A DNA stretch of 23,091 nucleotides from B4-G1 sp964393895 (GTDB lineage Bacteria > Chloroflexota > Anaerolineae > B4-G1): the NCBI GenBank assembly GCA_964393895.1, contig CAYMWP010000071.1, positions 1 through 23,091 on the forward strand, in the 5' to 3' direction. Below, piece after piece: positions 22,364-23,091 of the stretch. Under the pieces are notes generated by a model. It saw only the letters and a program-made list of their open reading frames with translations, ran no database searches and was not told where the DNA came from. The stretch's first letter is position 1, and every line of letters starts with the position of its first letter. The position numbers were made by a program, and so were the translations under genes.

Positions 22364-22573
22364 TTACCCTTGCCGGCGAAAAAGACTCAAGAGTCCTCGG
22401 TTATCCTCGATCAGCAGTGTGCCCTGGTCCTCAAGTGTTGGTAGGTCTCTTTGTACTGTCGAGCGAGGAACTTGGAGGAATTGTGCGATCTGGCTCGGTC
22501 GGATTGTATCGGGATATTCGGGGATGATCTCCTCATATTTGTCTAGACGTCCTTGGTTGGGCCTGCGTCCCAT
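22364..22573 (-). CDS. Small winged-helix DNA-binding protein
   Basis: The 69-residue protein is essentially one helix-turn-helix: YPDTIRPSQIAQFLQVPRST, VQRDLPTLEDQGTLLIEDNR. The pattern resembles DeoR/HTH_11-type winged helices (helix, recognition helix, then a short wing). The ATG at 22573 follows AGGGAGG at good spacing, which supports a real gene. It lies 144 bp upstream of the WYL gene on the same strand and might be co-transcribed or control the cas3 operon. No ligand domain is present, so it could also be a small independent regulator. Confidence 0.65.
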   Translation of the reverse strand: MGRRPNQGRLDKYEEIIPEYPDTIRPSQIAQFLQVPRSTVQRDLPTLEDQGTLLIEDNRGLLSLFRRQG

Positions 22574-23091
22574 ATTGTACCTCCCTATCGAATGGATTTG
22601 ACCCCATCCTAACAGGGAGGTGTTGCAGGTACGGCAACGCAGAGTTGCTAGTAGGAACCCGCAGTGCGGTGAAGGGCCGTCGGGGAGTGAAGTTGGAACG
22701 ACCGCGATACAGGTCCCTCATCGTGGTAGTATACTCCTGTCTGTGATCGTTGCAAATTTCGAGGTGCACTTCACATAATCTCAAAGCGCGGAGCGGAGCA
22801 TTGAAAAGCCCCGCTGACACTCGAAACCTGTTGGAAACAGGTTGGAATGCCGCTTTTTAGCCCGTTTTCCGCACTTTATGATAGCAAGTGTTCGTAGTAA
22901 GCGCGGATGCAGACATCCGTCCGGAACGAAGTAGAGTGCCATCGAACGCCACTCCGCTACGCGCGGATACACGGTATCCGTCCGTGGCTGACTACGAACC
23001 CCGCCCACACGAGAAATCTCAAAGTGCGAAATATAGGCTTAGTGCAGACTGCCGTAAATTCGTGCCGAGTTTTTCACACTCACACCGGCCT
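22574..23091. other. Gene-free 518-bp region with palindromes
   Basis: I see no convincing gene here. AACCTGTT/AACAGGTT forms a perfect hairpin at 22825-22843. A larger palindromic element lies at 22890-22999 (see separate entry). The open frames on the minus strand in this region lack good ribosome binding sites and family features. Confidence 0.55.
22890..22999. repeat. 110-bp nested palindromic (BIME/MITE-like) element
   Basis: Outer arms GTTCGTAGT (22890-22898) and ACTACGAAC (22991-22999) are perfect inverted repeats. Inside are two related hairpins that share GCGCGGAT and ATCCGTCCG (22901-22923 and 22961-22984) and a central GAGTG/CACTC stem. The unit could fold into a cruciform. Its layout is that of a two-REP unit or a small non-autonomous element. 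Confidence 0.7.

Noticed and set aside
22640..22740. Possible decayed 3' end of an IS200/IS605 tnpB on the plus strand
   Set aside because: A short frame reads GTRSAVKGRRGVKLERPRY, which recalls some TnpB tails, but no TnpB core, zinc ribbon or RuvC motif is present and the match is from memory only.
22533..23008. Minus-strand open frames of 95 and 75 residues near the right end
   Set aside because: They run through hairpin repeats, lack ribosome binding sites and show no family pattern.

Overview
The window holds a double CRISPR-Cas locus from a GC-rich bacterium. The gene set (type I with a DevR-like Cas7, a Cmr operon, Csx15, Csx3-ATPase, a TumE-type toxin) and the many REP-like hairpins and heptamer repeats suggest a member of the Chloroflexota. 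This is an inference, because no rRNA or housekeeping gene is present.

Layout, left to right. 1-81 is the leader-proximal end of a CRISPR array (last 7 nt of one repeat, one 37-nt spacer, one 37-nt repeat) read on the minus strand, followed by its leader (82-270). 266-7655 is a minus-strand type I locus: cas8, cas7, cas5, a REP cluster, cas6, a broken four-helix-bundle gene, cas1, cas2, cas4. A second start with a perfect ribosome binding site inside cas8 predicts a separate 148-residue small subunit (Cas11). 7748-8502 is a plus-strand toxin-antitoxin pair (TumA/TumE type). 8514-15603 is a minus-strand type III-B operon: cmr1, cas10 (cmr2), cmr3, cmr4, cmr5, cmr6, a CARF-winged-helix protein, csx15. 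15604-15928 holds the Cmr promoter and a MITE. 15929-18018 is a divergent pair: a CARF protein with a LuxR-type HTH, and a P-loop ATPase fused to Csx3-like sequence. 18280-18749 is a hicBA pair. 18761-22219 is a minus-strand WYL regulator-cas3 operon. A small winged-helix gene and about 500 bp of non-coding sequence with nested palindromes finish the window.

How it fits together. Cas1-Cas2-Cas4 add spacers to the array. Cas6 probably makes crRNA for both effectors. Cascade (Cas8-7-5, predicted Cas11) recruits the detached Cas3. The Cmr complex keeps its RNA-cleaving Cmr4 aspartate and its Cas10 GGDD cyclase motif, but Cas10 lacks an N-terminal HD nuclease, so its output should be target-RNA cleavage plus cyclic oligoadenylate (cOA) signalling. 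Four proteins here look able to bind or remove cOA (CARF-wHTH, Csx15, CARF-LuxR, Csx3-ATPase), yet none has a nuclease domain I can recognise. The most interesting hypothesis is therefore that this type III system signals to DNA-binding proteins, and perhaps to the toxin-antitoxin modules, instead of to a collateral nuclease.
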